From contig OZ020524.1 in NCBI GenBank assembly GCA_963971425.1, positions 8,063,845-8,127,844 of the forward strand: a stretch of DNA of 64,000 nt. Reading direction: 5' to 3'. The position numbers and the translations under genes were made by a program. Below are positions 48,734-59,438 of the stretch, piece after piece. Below the pieces are notes generated by a model. It was not told the origin of the DNA. It saw only the letters and a program-made list of their open reading frames with translations, and ran no database searches. This DNA is from Bryoerythrophyllum caledonicum. Lineage: Eukaryota; Streptophyta; Bryopsida; Pottiales; Pottiaceae. How positions within the stretch are numbered: the stretch's first letter is position 1; the number at the start of each line of letters is the position of its first letter.

Positions 48734-49352
48734 TACACCATTTTTTAGAGGTAGAGGAGGGGTGTAGCATATTCAAAACAACTGTTCAAGGAGTGGAGGT
48801 TCAAATTTTGCCAATCCACATTTTGATTTTTTTGTGAACTTAATATATTTTAGATTGATAATCGGGATGGTCAATAAAAATATTTACACTACATATTGTT
48901 GTGGAAAAAATAAAAAGTAAAAAATATGAAGTACTCTAAGTTTTATGTGGAGAAGAAGAAGTTTTTTTGTACCTCGCTCGACAATGTGTGACAATGTGTG
49001 AAAATGTTTGACTTGGATTTATATGCTATTTTTCACTAAAGACAAGAGCTTTCTTTTGACAATATGAAGGAAAAAATATTACTTGCTAGTATTGAAAATC
49101 TCACATGCAATAGAGTATCCTAGCAAAAGTTTTTGGGGGTGCCAAAGTGCCCCATCTCCCCATTTGAAATTCAAAACCCTATAAATTTTTCAATAAATGT
49201 CGGATTTAAGGAAAAGTTGTTCTCCGACTAAGGTCTTAGTAATGCCCTTTTACAATAAAAATTTCAAAGAGGAATGTTGATAATTGACTACGTAGGAACC
49301 TGACCAAACTTTCAAAAAGCCCATTTTTGACACTTGGTTCTTTACGGGTTAA

Positions 49353-50380
49353 GAACAACCATACACTAGTTTGTCCATATCCAATTTTTGTTAATCACTC
49401 TTAGAGTTTGAAACACCCCAAGACCACTCACACCTTCTCCATTTTTTTTCCACTTTCACAATCTATTAACAACCCAAGACCACTCAAGCATTTGCCATCT
49501 TTTGGAATTCATTCTTTTGAAAAAATGAATTTAAAGAATGAATTACTAAAATTGCTATATTAACAAGCATGTTGTGTGATCTAATTTAAATGATTCAGCA
49601 AATGATCCCATATTTAATCAACTTAAAAAAATTATACACACAAAATATATGTGCATTTAAGTTGAGCCACTAATAAATTTTTAGTTTTATGTGTTCCTAA
49701 AAGTCCATCAAAATATTTGATCCCATGTAAGCAAAGCCGATGTTTCCATACAAAGAAGTTTTGCCTAATGTAAGCCCCCCTAAAACCGACAAGTTAAGGA
49801 ATGTGCATATATGGAGAGAGGTGATAATTATACTATTATTTTTCAGTGATAGCCAATAGAATTATAATTCCAACCCAAGTGATTTCATATTTTTTCGATG
49901 AAAGCTGAATTAGTTATGAATTTTTAAACTGTGCAGCCATGTTTAGTGGGTGGCCAGCAGTAGGTACCCCCCATAACCAACGACCAAATGTAAGGGTCTG
50001 GACTAATAGCAAACCTCCATTTGGAACTGAGTTGGTGGTAATGGGATGGAAGAGGGTTGGATATACCCCAATTCTATAGGCGTTGGCTATGGGTTTTTGT
50101 TGGTTATGGAGAGGCATACCTTATCTATGCAGAAAAGCCGCCCTTTTTGCTTAGTTTTTTGTTTCCAGGCAGCGGTCTGTAGTCATTCCACAATGAAAAT
50201 GAATCCAGTGGCTGACGTGGACCACTTGTGTTTTCTATGACGTTGCACTCAAGCATGACCATGTTGTTACTAACGTCCTCCTAAACGTGCCTGTCTACGG
50301 TGACATGTGCATTTCGCCTTAGGTGGCCCCATTTTTTGTTGTATCTAGATTGTGATAGGATACCATATGGGTAAAGTCGG
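49353..50380. other. End of 59-base array and intergenic DNA
   Basis: 49353-49540 continues the 59-base array interrupted at 46744. The rest has no recognisable gene or repeat. Confidence 0.4.
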
Positions 50381-50599
50381 GTTCATGGCCGACAAGACCT
50401 TTCTATATGGGGGGTTGTGGTTGGACTTGTACTTGCCGGAGGTGATGACCGGTGAACTACAAAGTTTCGTGGTTTTGCAGGTGCAGGCTGCCCGTTTGTA
50501 CCCTTATCCTTTAGATAGTACCCGTAGATAGGTTCCGAGGTGGTTGTTGTTAATGGTGAGTACACGGAGTCAGTATTACCGCTCGCCCTCACCAGACCA

Positions 50600-52207
50600 G
50601 TCAAAGAGTGCTTCCACTACGGACTTTGGGCCAGGGTCGGATACTGACAAGGTGTATTAGCTTGTTTCGGCGTTGGATACTGACCGTAGGCTTCAAGTCC
50701 AGGGCGTGGGCATGTTTGACAACATGGAGGATGATCTTTGTCATGTCGTGCAAAATAGGTTATCGGGATGGACTGGGGGCATCTCTTTGCCTGATTGGCG
50801 GCTCCAATTCCAGACCTAAATGAAGGAGAAACGCCAACGAACGCCGTCGTTTAACGACTCGTATACGTTTGAGTTGTTGCCCCAACATTTGTACCTGAGG
50901 CCTTCCAATCGTACATGAAGTAGACTATGCAGTACGAGGCACAGTTACGTCCGATTGAGGAGTACTGGCGCCAACGTGTAGAGTTGGTGACCAGGCTCAA
51001 GGAGAGTGCGGTTGCCCAACTCTCGACTCCGAGCGAGGAGCCGAAGGTGGAAGAGAGTTTCATCGATGAGGACTACAGGGCAAAGGCGTTGTTGTTGTGG
51101 CCAAACGGTCAGGCATTAGAGCCATGTCACATTTGGCCGTGGCAACACGTGCGACATTGATGGCGGTTGGCGATTTGCCAGCCTTTGATCCTTTGGCGCA
51201 ATTCATGGTGCACTTGGAAGTGGAGTACGGGGGGTTTAAGCATGATTAAAACAGCGCATCCTGAATTTTTGCCTGGAGAAGGACAATATCAGACGCACTA
51301 TGTGACTCGGTTGGCACAATTGTCAGCGGAGGCCGGCGATGTGTTCACGGAGGGATTTGTGTACCAAGATTTTAATTGACCATTGTACCACTTCTCGGGA
51401 TCACATAAAGCGGACGGTTTGGCAAAGCGTGTTGTTCAGACCGTGAAGCGAGGCCTATGGAAGTATGGCTTACTACTGGATGGCCACTGTGATTGAAATC
51501 TAATAATACCATGTATTGCCATGGGATACTGGTTTAGCCGGTAGGCTTCACTGGCTGGTTTCAGTCCCTATTAGTTGTTGTACGAGCGAGAGCCAATTTT
51601 ACCAAGTTTTGTTGGGAAAAATTGGCTTCGGTTGTAGACTTGAATGATCCAGAAGTGTCGGCCCAGTGTTTACAGGATTGAGGAAAGTTCCTCAAGCAGC
51701 CTATGCCCATGGCGATGGATAACTTGTCCATTGCTCAACACTGTGACATATTACGGTATGCTCATATTCGTAGCGATGCCTATCTAGCTCGCCTGCAACG
51801 TTTTTCCACGAAGGATTATGTTTATCTGCAGCATGAGGCGCCCACGACGTTGGACGTCAATGTGGAGCACACCATCTTTGCATGAAGGATGTGTTGCCCA
51901 GTGACATTTTATTGCTGGAAGGCAAGGATGGCCGGGAGTGTCAGGAGCACTCTTAGAATTGTGCTCCATGTCATTTATCCATTGATGACTATGTTCATCC
52001 AGAGTTGCCGTTGTGTCAGACGGTCGTTTGTGTTTAGTGTGTGGTGAGAAGAAGGTCGCGGCTACCATGTTGCTTTGTGACCACTGCCAGTGTGGTTGGC
52101 ATATGACTTGCTTGATGCCGTCTCTTTCTACTCTACCGTTCGGGGATTGGACTTCCTCTCCTTGTCGGAGGTTTTCGAGCCACGTTTCACCCAATGAAAC
52201 GGCTTGA
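50600..52207 (+). pseudogene. Decayed LTR retroelement: gag-like region, integrase C-terminal part and PHD finger
   Basis: Short frames in order. At 50690-51380 are coherent but unassigned stretches (MFDNMEDDLCHVVQNRLSGW, QLRPIEEYWRQRVELVTRLK, LPGEGQYQTHYVTRLAQLSA). At about 51381-51497 is the end of an integrase core, with HKADGLAKRVVQTVKRGL; Lys replaces the catalytic Glu. At 51703-51885 follows NLSIAQHCDILRYAHIRSDA, the post-core region. A PHD finger comes at about 52010-52160: CLVCGEKK...MLLCDHCQCGWHMTCLM...W. Protease, reverse transcriptase and RNase H appear deleted. A G-rich tract (52512-52520) precedes the LTR, as a polypurine tract would. The gag assignment of the first part is a guess. 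Confidence 0.6.
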
Positions 52208-52524
52208 ATTCCTCATGGACTTATCATTGTGTGGTGTGTTGCTATCTAGTTGGAGTTTCTGGTTTTGATTTAGGGATAGGCAACGTGGAGATTGACCAAG
52301 GGATTGACAACAAAGTTGTCTAAGGCAATTAAAGATGGGGCTCACATTGCACCGGGCCTACCCTCTCTTTGTCACTTCTTTATATGCTTATTGATTTGGC
52401 GACGGGCGACATCTTCGACTAAATGCGTACAATTATTGCAGCAACATCACCGTGGATTTTAGTCTTCTTAGTGTTGTTTGATTCTAGCCGGATAGAGGGT
52501 CTTTTCATCTGCTAGGGGGGCACA

Positions 52525-53625
52525 TGAGGGTGTACTCATATACTTGTTTTAGTGTATGTTTTTTTGTTTATTTGATGTTGGTTAGGACTCTTGATTTGTT
52601 GTGGTTATCGATCTTTCTTTACACGATAGCTGTCACGAGAGGTGGCGTCGAGGGCCTCTCCGCATCATAGTAGATTAGTTTGTTCCTAATCTACGGATTT
52701 AGGGACGTACGGTGGCGCACCACATTCATCAGTGGATGTTTTGCATCCACTTAGGATTGTATATGTGCGCACGTATAGCGCCGCAGACGTCTTTGACTTG
52801 ACATCTTTGTCAAATCAAACTTTGTGAATGACTTAGAGAGTGTTTAGTGACTACCTTTGTTTGTTAGTGATTGTTTATCATTAGTAAAGGCTCGGCATGC
52901 TCCTATACTACTTGCACTTGTTGATTCTCCCTCCTGGAATACAAAATGCTTGACTACCCTAGTGATCTACTAGTTATTCTCTTGAGGGTGTACAGCGTAT
53001 ACTTGTTTTAGTGTATGTTTTTTGTTTATTTGATGTTGGTTAGGACTCTCAATCTGTTGCGGCTATCGATCTTTCTTTACACAATATCATAGTCAAAGCC
53101 CCTAGTAAATCTTTTAGTCATAATCTCTTGATAAACCTTGTATCAAGGTTAGTTTACAAGGTTAGCCCCCGGAATCTTGACGGAGAGAAGTTTTGCAAGT
53201 TGCCACGGGACGTGGCGTCGAGGGCCTATCCGTATCGTAGTTTTAGCGTAGATTAGTTTGTTAGTAGTCTACGTGTATTTAGGGACAAATGGCGGCGCAC
53301 CCCATTCATCTATGGATGCTTTTCATCCACATAGGATTGTATGCATGTGCATATAACGCCGCACACGTCCTTAACTTGACGTCTTTGTCAAGTCAAGCTT
53401 TGTGAGTGAGTTAGTGAGTGTTTAGTGAGTTCTTTGCTTGTAAGTGATGGTTTGTCATTAGTAAAGGCTCCACATTCTCTAGTTTCACTTGCACTCGTTG
53501 ATTTTTCCCTCATGGAGTGCGAGACGTTTTTTGAGGGCGTGTTACGTATACTTGTTTTGGTGTATGTTTTTCATTTACTTGATGTTGGTTAGGATTTTCA
53601 ATCTGTTGTGGTTATCGATCTTTCT
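52525..53625. repeat. Three tandem LTR-like units
   Basis: Each unit starts TGAGGG(T/C)GT and continues TATACTTGTTTTAGTGTATG, TTTGATGTTGGTTAGGA, then TATCGATCTTTCTT. Unit 1 is 52525-52982, unit 2 is 52983-53531 (with about 130 extra bases after TTTACACAATATC), and unit 3 is 53532 to about 53625 (truncated). The 3' parts of units 1 and 2 share the GTGGCGTCGAGGGCC block and the CTTTGTCAA block. A diverged inverted copy of this 3' part lies at 18748-19105. Confidence 0.7.
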
Positions 53626-53697
53626 TACACGACAAAGTGCCAATGAGTCGTATCTCTCGCAAACCTTTTCCACAATGGCAAATTCCTTCATTGACAG

Positions 53698-54081
53698 TCA
53701 AGATAGATAGTCTTGTCTCCCAAGGAGTCCAATCTCATCAACTTGGGGGCTTTTAAGATGGAGCTTTATAGCTCCACTCCACTTGTTGGACATGTGGAAA
53801 TACATAATAGCCAATGGCTCACCCAACACTTCCCCTAGCTCAATCTCCATTTCTTGCAACCTCTCTAACATCATTTCATGTATATCACCCCTTCTCCACT
53901 TTCCCAAAGCACCAAATTGAAAAAAGATTGCAACTTGGTAGTCAAGTGCAAATCCATTTTCATCCACCTCAATCTCAACTGGAAGTTGAATTAGATTAAA
54001 ATGGTGGCCATCATTCCCATCCATTCTCATAGAGGGCCACTCCTCTTGAGAGACATATGAAAAATAGGGGAGAGATTCCAC
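53698..54081 (-). other. Unidentified 127-codon open stretch
   Basis: A minus-strand open frame with protein-like composition: SYVSQEEWPSMRMDGNDGHH, FALDYQVAIFFQFGALGKWR and MYFHMSNKWSGAIKLHLKSP. The frame continues past its stop at 53698 for some codons with further stops. It resembles no family I can name; a retroelement ORF1 or gag-type protein is possible because it lies next to the LTR array. It could equally be a degraded gene. Confidence 0.35.
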
Positions 54082-55955
54082 ACTCTCCTAGGCAACTTTC
54101 TCACTCAAACCCATCCCTACAAGTTTATTAGTGGTTACTTAGGTGCTTCTCTTCTCAAAGCAAGAGTGTTAGGCGTGTCGAAACCCAACCACTAGGGAGG
54201 ACGCGACAAACTTGTTTCACGCACCTTCTTCTGGCTAGGAGAAGATCTGACATCTACATTTGACCTCTTCTTAGTTAAGACCACATTGCAACCACTCTCT
54301 TATACCACTTCCATAAGTTCTAACATCCTAGAGGTTGAGGCTGCAGGGGCAAAAGACATTTTGCAAAGACAAGAGTGAATTTTGAAACAACAATATATTA
54401 TATTTCAAAGTGTTGGCTATTATGTCTCTTTTTATCACCTTGACATCTACCTCTTCCCTCAACTTATTTTAAAGGCCACTAGAGTGTAGAGCTAAGAAGA
54501 AGCACAATGCTTGTTGGACTTTAATATTGAGTGACATAGACATCCAATTCAAAGACTTAGCATGCGAGTAAAAGTAATAACCTCTAATGGAACCTCTAAA
54601 AAGGCATATCCATATTCACGTGAGGGAGGTGCCAAATAGGTAGTCACCTTCCAATAAGATATAATCTTTGAATATATATAAAATGAAGGGGTGCGCATAA
54701 AGATTTGCATAATCAATATGAAGATTACAACAGAAATGAAAGAAAGTTGGGGGGTAGAAACTTGGAGGCTAAAACGTTAATGCCGTATTTTGGACAAGCT
54801 GCGTGGGTTGTTGAATAGATGTTGGAGCTGAGACATCCTAGACACGGCCCACGATTGATAGGGACTTTGCCAGATTGTGCTTGCTGGGATCCGTTGAGTG
54901 AGCTAAGGGGTAGTGGCTTGCGCTAGTGTTCCGCTGTCCCCTGCAGCATTTCTATACCATGTGGTCTTCTCGGGAGTGCTTCAATCTCTCACGGCGTTTT
55001 TGCTCATTGGGTGAGGCTTACTTGCTTGTTTTGGAGCCACAGGCTGAGACCGCGTCCGTGAAGGCGCACAAAGTAGTGACAATCCTCACATACCAATGTG
55101 GTTGAGGAATTATAGAGATTATTAAAAAATGGTTGTTGCAACTAGTATTTATTCCACCAAACAGAGGATACGGTGATGAGAAACAAGAGGAGTCGTGGGA
55201 GGCGTTGTTGTTGGAATTCATCACGTTGTGAGTCGTAAAGGGTGCTTTTCCGTTTGTGGGATCGTTAGATGCTAGGATTGGTGAAGAGGGTGATTTGATC
55301 GCCTTGGTGGGTATATTGTGTCTTTTGTAGGCGTTGGCGTCGTGAGGTGTTGGAACTTGGTGGTATTGGAGGTGTTCCTCGTGGCGGGTGGTAGGTTGTT
55401 GTCAATGCAGTAGGTAATTCTCTTGTCTTTTTGCTGGTAGTTGTGGCTTTGATACATTAGATGATATGCATATAGATGCCAGGTGCAATTTTGTTGTTGT
55501 AAGTGAAAAAACTTCGGAGGTGAAGGTTGGGAACTTATTGAGGGCGTGTGTTGGTTGTGACGCGTAGGGTATTGGCAATTTTGGTGGAGTGGAAATTGTG
55601 GCTAAGATTTGTGTAGTTGATCAAGTTGTTGCGCTTGTTGTTGTTGTTTAGGTTGGTTGGATGAGGTGGATTGTGTGCCCTTCACCTGGAATAATGTAGG
55701 GTAAGTATGGATATTTTTATGGTAGGGTTAGAAAGCTTACATGTATTGTGGAGGTGTTGGTGGTGACCCTCGGTTGCTGTAAAATCCGCTTTGTATGCGT
55801 GATGATCTCCTTGCCGGGTGCTGGAGAAGTACTACGGAGGTTGAGGCAATGTCCATGTTGTGCACATGTGATGTACATGCATTTGTTGGATCTATAGGAA
55901 CTTAGAGTATGTGTAGCAGTCACCTCGCCCATTGTTGTGATAGGATTGCGAAGGC
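54082..55955. other. No supportable gene
   Basis: Non-coding by eye; the plus strand is G/T-rich from about 54790 on. This is the left half of the target region interrupted by the PIF/Harbinger element. Confidence 0.4.
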
Positions 55956-56185
55956 TAAGGGCCGCTTTACACCTAGAGGCCGGGCCAATTCATCTCCAAA
56001 CCGATTGCACAAAATTTCAGCCCATTTTTGGGCTAGAGGCCGACCTCAAGTAGTCATTATAATAAGATTATAACCGGGCCAATTCTCCCATATGTAAAGC
56101 CCTTGGGGCCAAGAAGCCGGGCCGACTCAACAAAAATAGAGAATTTCAGCCACTCTCTCTCTCTTTTCATTGCCTTTTGTACAAG

Positions 56186-57411
56186 ATGGATGAACGTAGA
56201 CAAAAGGTCTTGGTGGCTCTTGTGTTCTTCATGGGCGTGCGACATGTTATGGCCGTTGTTGCAACTTTGCAAAAACTTGCTTTGCATCAACATTATGCTG
56301 CCATGGCTATGATTTTTGTTGTGATGGTTGGAGAGAGTGGTGCTTCTAGGAGGACACGAAGCATTTGGATGTATGATCGAAGTTCTCTTTTTGCGGACAA
56401 TCAGTTATTCGGATGCTACTCAATTAAGTTATTCAAGCAACATACAAGGTTACTTCCCGAAACTTTTGATTATTTGTGTGGTATTTTATCTCCATCATTA
56501 AGCCGAGAGGATACAAAGTATAGAGCATGCATTCCTCTTAGAAATCGGGTTGCTCTTTCTTGAACCGATTGAGTAGTGGTAATTCATTGCGTGGTTGTGC
56601 TGAAACTTATGGGATTCATGAAAGTACTGCATCTATAATTGTTAGAGAGTTTTGTGCAGCAATTGAGAAGCATTTAAAACCACTAGTGATTGAAAAACAA
56701 TCCACAGCTACTTTAAAGAGAATTGCAGCTGAGTTTGAAGAACTTAGGGGGTTACCTTATGTGATAAGAGCGGTTGATGGAAGTCACATACCTATCATTG
56801 CTCCTCCTATAGACCCTACTTCATATCATTGTAGGAAAGGTTTTTATTCAGCTCTACTTCAAGGTGTAATGGATAGCAAATGTAGGTTTTGGGATTACGA
56901 TTTTGGATAGGCTGGACGTTGCCATGATTGGACTTTGTTTCAAAATTCAGATATTGGAAAGAAAGTTATGAAAGGTGAGCTATTACCTTATAAACTTATG
57001 GGTGACGCCGCATATCCAATGAGACCATGGTTCTATTCTCCTTTCAAAGGTGAAAAAGAAGGATTATCTAGAGCAAGGGCGCATTGGAATTTCATTCAGT
57101 CTTCTACAAGAATGGCTATAGAGAGAGCGTTTGGTATACTGAAAGGGAGGTGGAGGATATTATTGAAGAGGATTGATATGCCTCTTCGACATGTACCGAA
57201 TGTGGTAACCACTTGCATCTGCCTTCACAACTTGTGTATTATACACAAAGACAAGTTTGATGATGAATGGGCAAAAGAAGGAGAGAGAATTATGCACATC
57301 GAGAGTACAAACCAGCTAGGACATTTGGAGAGTACGGATATTTATATGGCAGCTACACAAGCTGCTAAGGAAATGAGAAGATACTTGAAAATGGACGATG
57401 TTGAAGCATGA
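56186..57411 (+). pseudogene. Harbinger DDE transposase, two breaks
   Basis: The start MDERRQKVLVALVFFMG (ATG 56186) continues to RACIPLRNRVALS. There a one-base deletion near 56558 shifts the frame. The rest reads RLSSGNSLRGCAETYGIHES with its HTH-like region, and the core YVIRAVDGSHIPI (first Asp), LMGDAAYPM (second Asp) and RMAIERAFGILKGRW (Glu). One TAG at 56908-56910 stands where GWAG is usual in the family, so Trp became stop. All three catalytic residues remain. It ends at 57411. With only two small breaks it is recently disabled. Confidence 0.88.
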
Positions 57412-57441
57412 AGACTGCAAATTGAAGACATTGAAGAGACC

Positions 57442-57666
57442 ATGGTGAATGACATTGAAGTTATGGACGAAGATGAAGATCCAAGTACGGAGGTAGTTGA
57501 AACAAGAAAGGACAAGGAAGCTAGGATAAAAAACATGCTCGTGCAAGCTACACAAGTGTATGAATTACTAGCTCAGTCTTTTTGGGAAGCACATTTGAGA
57601 ATGGAAGGAAAAATTCTCTTCCCTCGTGTCCTTGATGCATCTGATTCGGCCGAAGAATACATCTAA
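57442..57666 (+). other. Acidic open stretch after the Harbinger transposase
   Basis: An open frame of 74 codons, rich in Glu and Asp (VNDIEVMDEDEDPSTEVVET), follows the transposase stop by 30 bases in the same orientation. It may be a short continuation of the transposase reading frame lost by mutation, or a separate coiled-coil tail. No family is recognised. Confidence 0.3.
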
Positions 57667-57812
57667 AGTTTATCTATAAGCCTATCCATCTGTCATTCTA
57701 CACTTTCTAGTAAAGCATTGGTTTTCTCAAAATTCTTTACCATGACCGAACTATTTTCCGCCATCTGCATAAACACTCCGTAACATTGTTCTTGAAAATT
57801 CTTCTTGTCCAC

Positions 57813-58967
57813 CTATGTTGCTGGAGTTTGAGACAGAGTCGGAGTTGGAGTGTCACTTGAACTTGGCGGCTTCTCAATATCCGTGGTGCTATCTCCAACA
57901 CTTGCTGAATCATTAGCGGACGCTGTCACATGCTTCTTTACGGTACGAGTCTGATGCCACCATTGATCAAAGGAGTCATAGAACTTACATGCGTGCCGAT
58001 TTGACCCTGAAATTCCATTCGCCACCTTGTCTTCCTTGTATAACTTATACAAGCTGTTGAATTTCTTCTTGCAAGCCTCGACTGTTCGATTTAGGCGAGG
58101 AATCACTGCAATCAAACGGGCATGTAACTTCAACCAAGTATCCACACCTGCACAATAGTTTCGTGAGTTAAAAACATCGAAGAAAAGGTGATTTGGGCTT
58201 GTTTAGGCCTCTAAACAATGAATTAATCAAAAATTACAGCAATGGTTTTTTGTATAAAAAGACGTGATTAGTTGTCATGGACATGAAGAGAGAAGGAAGG
58301 AAGGTTGACTTGGAGACCATCTAAAGAGATCCCCCTCGCGGGTGCGAGGTGGAGGGATCAAACCCTAGCACCAACGCCATTATCCTCACCGGCATGGAGA
58401 GGCTGCGGTGCGGTGGGGGGGAAAGGGCGGGCACTCGGCACCGGCAAAGGCCAAGGCCAAATTGGCCAAATCTGAAACCTGATATTTTTTGGTTTTTTTG
58501 TTCAAAAAATCACATGCAAAAACCATACCTTGTTTCTTCGCGTTCTTTAGAAATTCGGACTCCATCTCGCCACGCAATGAAATCATAGTCTCCACATCGG
58601 CATCCTTCCAATTCTTTGAGCTAAAGTCTTCATCTTCCTCCTTCTCTTTCTTCACAATTTTCTTGCGAGGCTTCTTCACAGTTGCTGCTCCTTTCTTCTT
58701 TGGTGCCGGCGGAGCTACAATCTCTACATCCTCCTCCTCCTCAATCTCTTGAGCGGCCTTTCTCTTTCCATGAGGTGTAAACATACCCATAATCAATGGT
58801 GGTGGTGGAGGAATAGGAGTTCTAGGAGGCGGTTGAAAAAAATCAGGGATTTCTACTCTACATCTATGTTCTTCTAAAGAACTAGGAAAGGGCGGAAAAG
58901 CATGAGCTTCGGCACTTTCATACCTTTGCATCAACTTGTATCCACTCATCTCTAAAGACCCCTCCAT
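57813..58967 (-). CDS. Harbinger accessory Myb/SANT-like DNA-binding protein (2 exons)
   Basis: Exon 1 is 58967-58529, intron 58528-58148 (GT-AG), exon 2 is 58147-57813. The joined frame has 258 codons, including the stop. Exon 1 has a Pro-rich stretch, an acidic-basic block and KNWKDADVETMISLRGEMES, the start of a trihelix/SANT-like fold. Exon 2 completes it with DTWLKLHARLIAVIPRLNRT, ACKKKFNSLYKLYKED and FYDSFDQWWHQ. It then has a Ser/Thr/Pro-rich tail. Such proteins help PIF/Harbinger transposases bind ends and enter the nucleus. The frame is intact. An upstream GTG start at 59030 is possible but not preferred. Confidence 0.8.
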
Positions 58968-59234
58968 CCTATCCTTGAAAATGGCAGCAACAATTCGACA
59001 ACCCACAAAAAAATTTGGAGTCCAAGGCACAAAAACAAAAGAGAGAGATGAAGAGAAGAGCGGAGGGGATGAAGAGAAGACGAGGCCAAAAGAGCCGTTC
59101 AGATTTCTCTAAAATCCAACGGATGTGATTTGTTGAAAAATATTATATTTTATTAAAAAAAGATTTTTTTACCGAAACCTGACATTGGCCCCTAGGCCAA
59201 GAATTGGCCTTCCATTCTTGGTGCACCCAATTCA

Positions 59235-59275
59235 CGAAGCTCGGGCCATGCTCGGGCCATGCTCGGGCCATGTCA
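59235..59275. repeat. Three tandem 11-base units inside Harbinger 3' region
   Basis: The unit CTCGGGCCATG occurs three times in a row between 59238 and 59275. Confidence 0.7.
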
Positions 59276-59438
59276 GATCATGGTTTTTTAGAATAAAAAA
59301 TTTTGACAACCAAGTTGGCCCGGCCTCTAGGTGTAAAGGGCTTCAGGCCAATTTCAGCCTTTCGGCCAATCCGAAGTGAGGATTTCAGGCCTCTTACTCA
59401 ACGAATTGGCCCGGCCTCTAGGTGTAAAGCGGCCCTAA

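Larger units (their letters stand above)
46748..49348. mobile_element. TTAA-flanked family B element carrying a nested Tc1/mariner insertion
   Basis: TTAA on both sides (46744-46747 and 49349-49352). The left end (TTTCTAAGGTACCATG) and right end (inverted, CCCGTAAAGAACCAAGTG) match family B with changes in the first bases. Removing the nested element and one TA leaves 943 bases, the size of copies 1 and 2, and the two halves join exactly where the intact copies read CCTTGTACACCA. Confidence 0.8.
55959..59435. mobile_element. PIF/Harbinger element, 3477 bases
   Basis: Perfect terminal inverted repeats of 33 bases (55959-55991 and 59403-59435, starting GGGCCGCTTTACACCTAGAG), flanked by TAA on both sides (55956-55958 and 59436-59438), the PIF/Harbinger target. 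Subterminal copies of related motifs occur at about 56070-56110 and 59318-59345. It encodes a DDE transposase on the plus strand and a DNA-binding accessory gene on the minus strand, the usual two-gene plan with convergent transcription. Confidence 0.93.
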
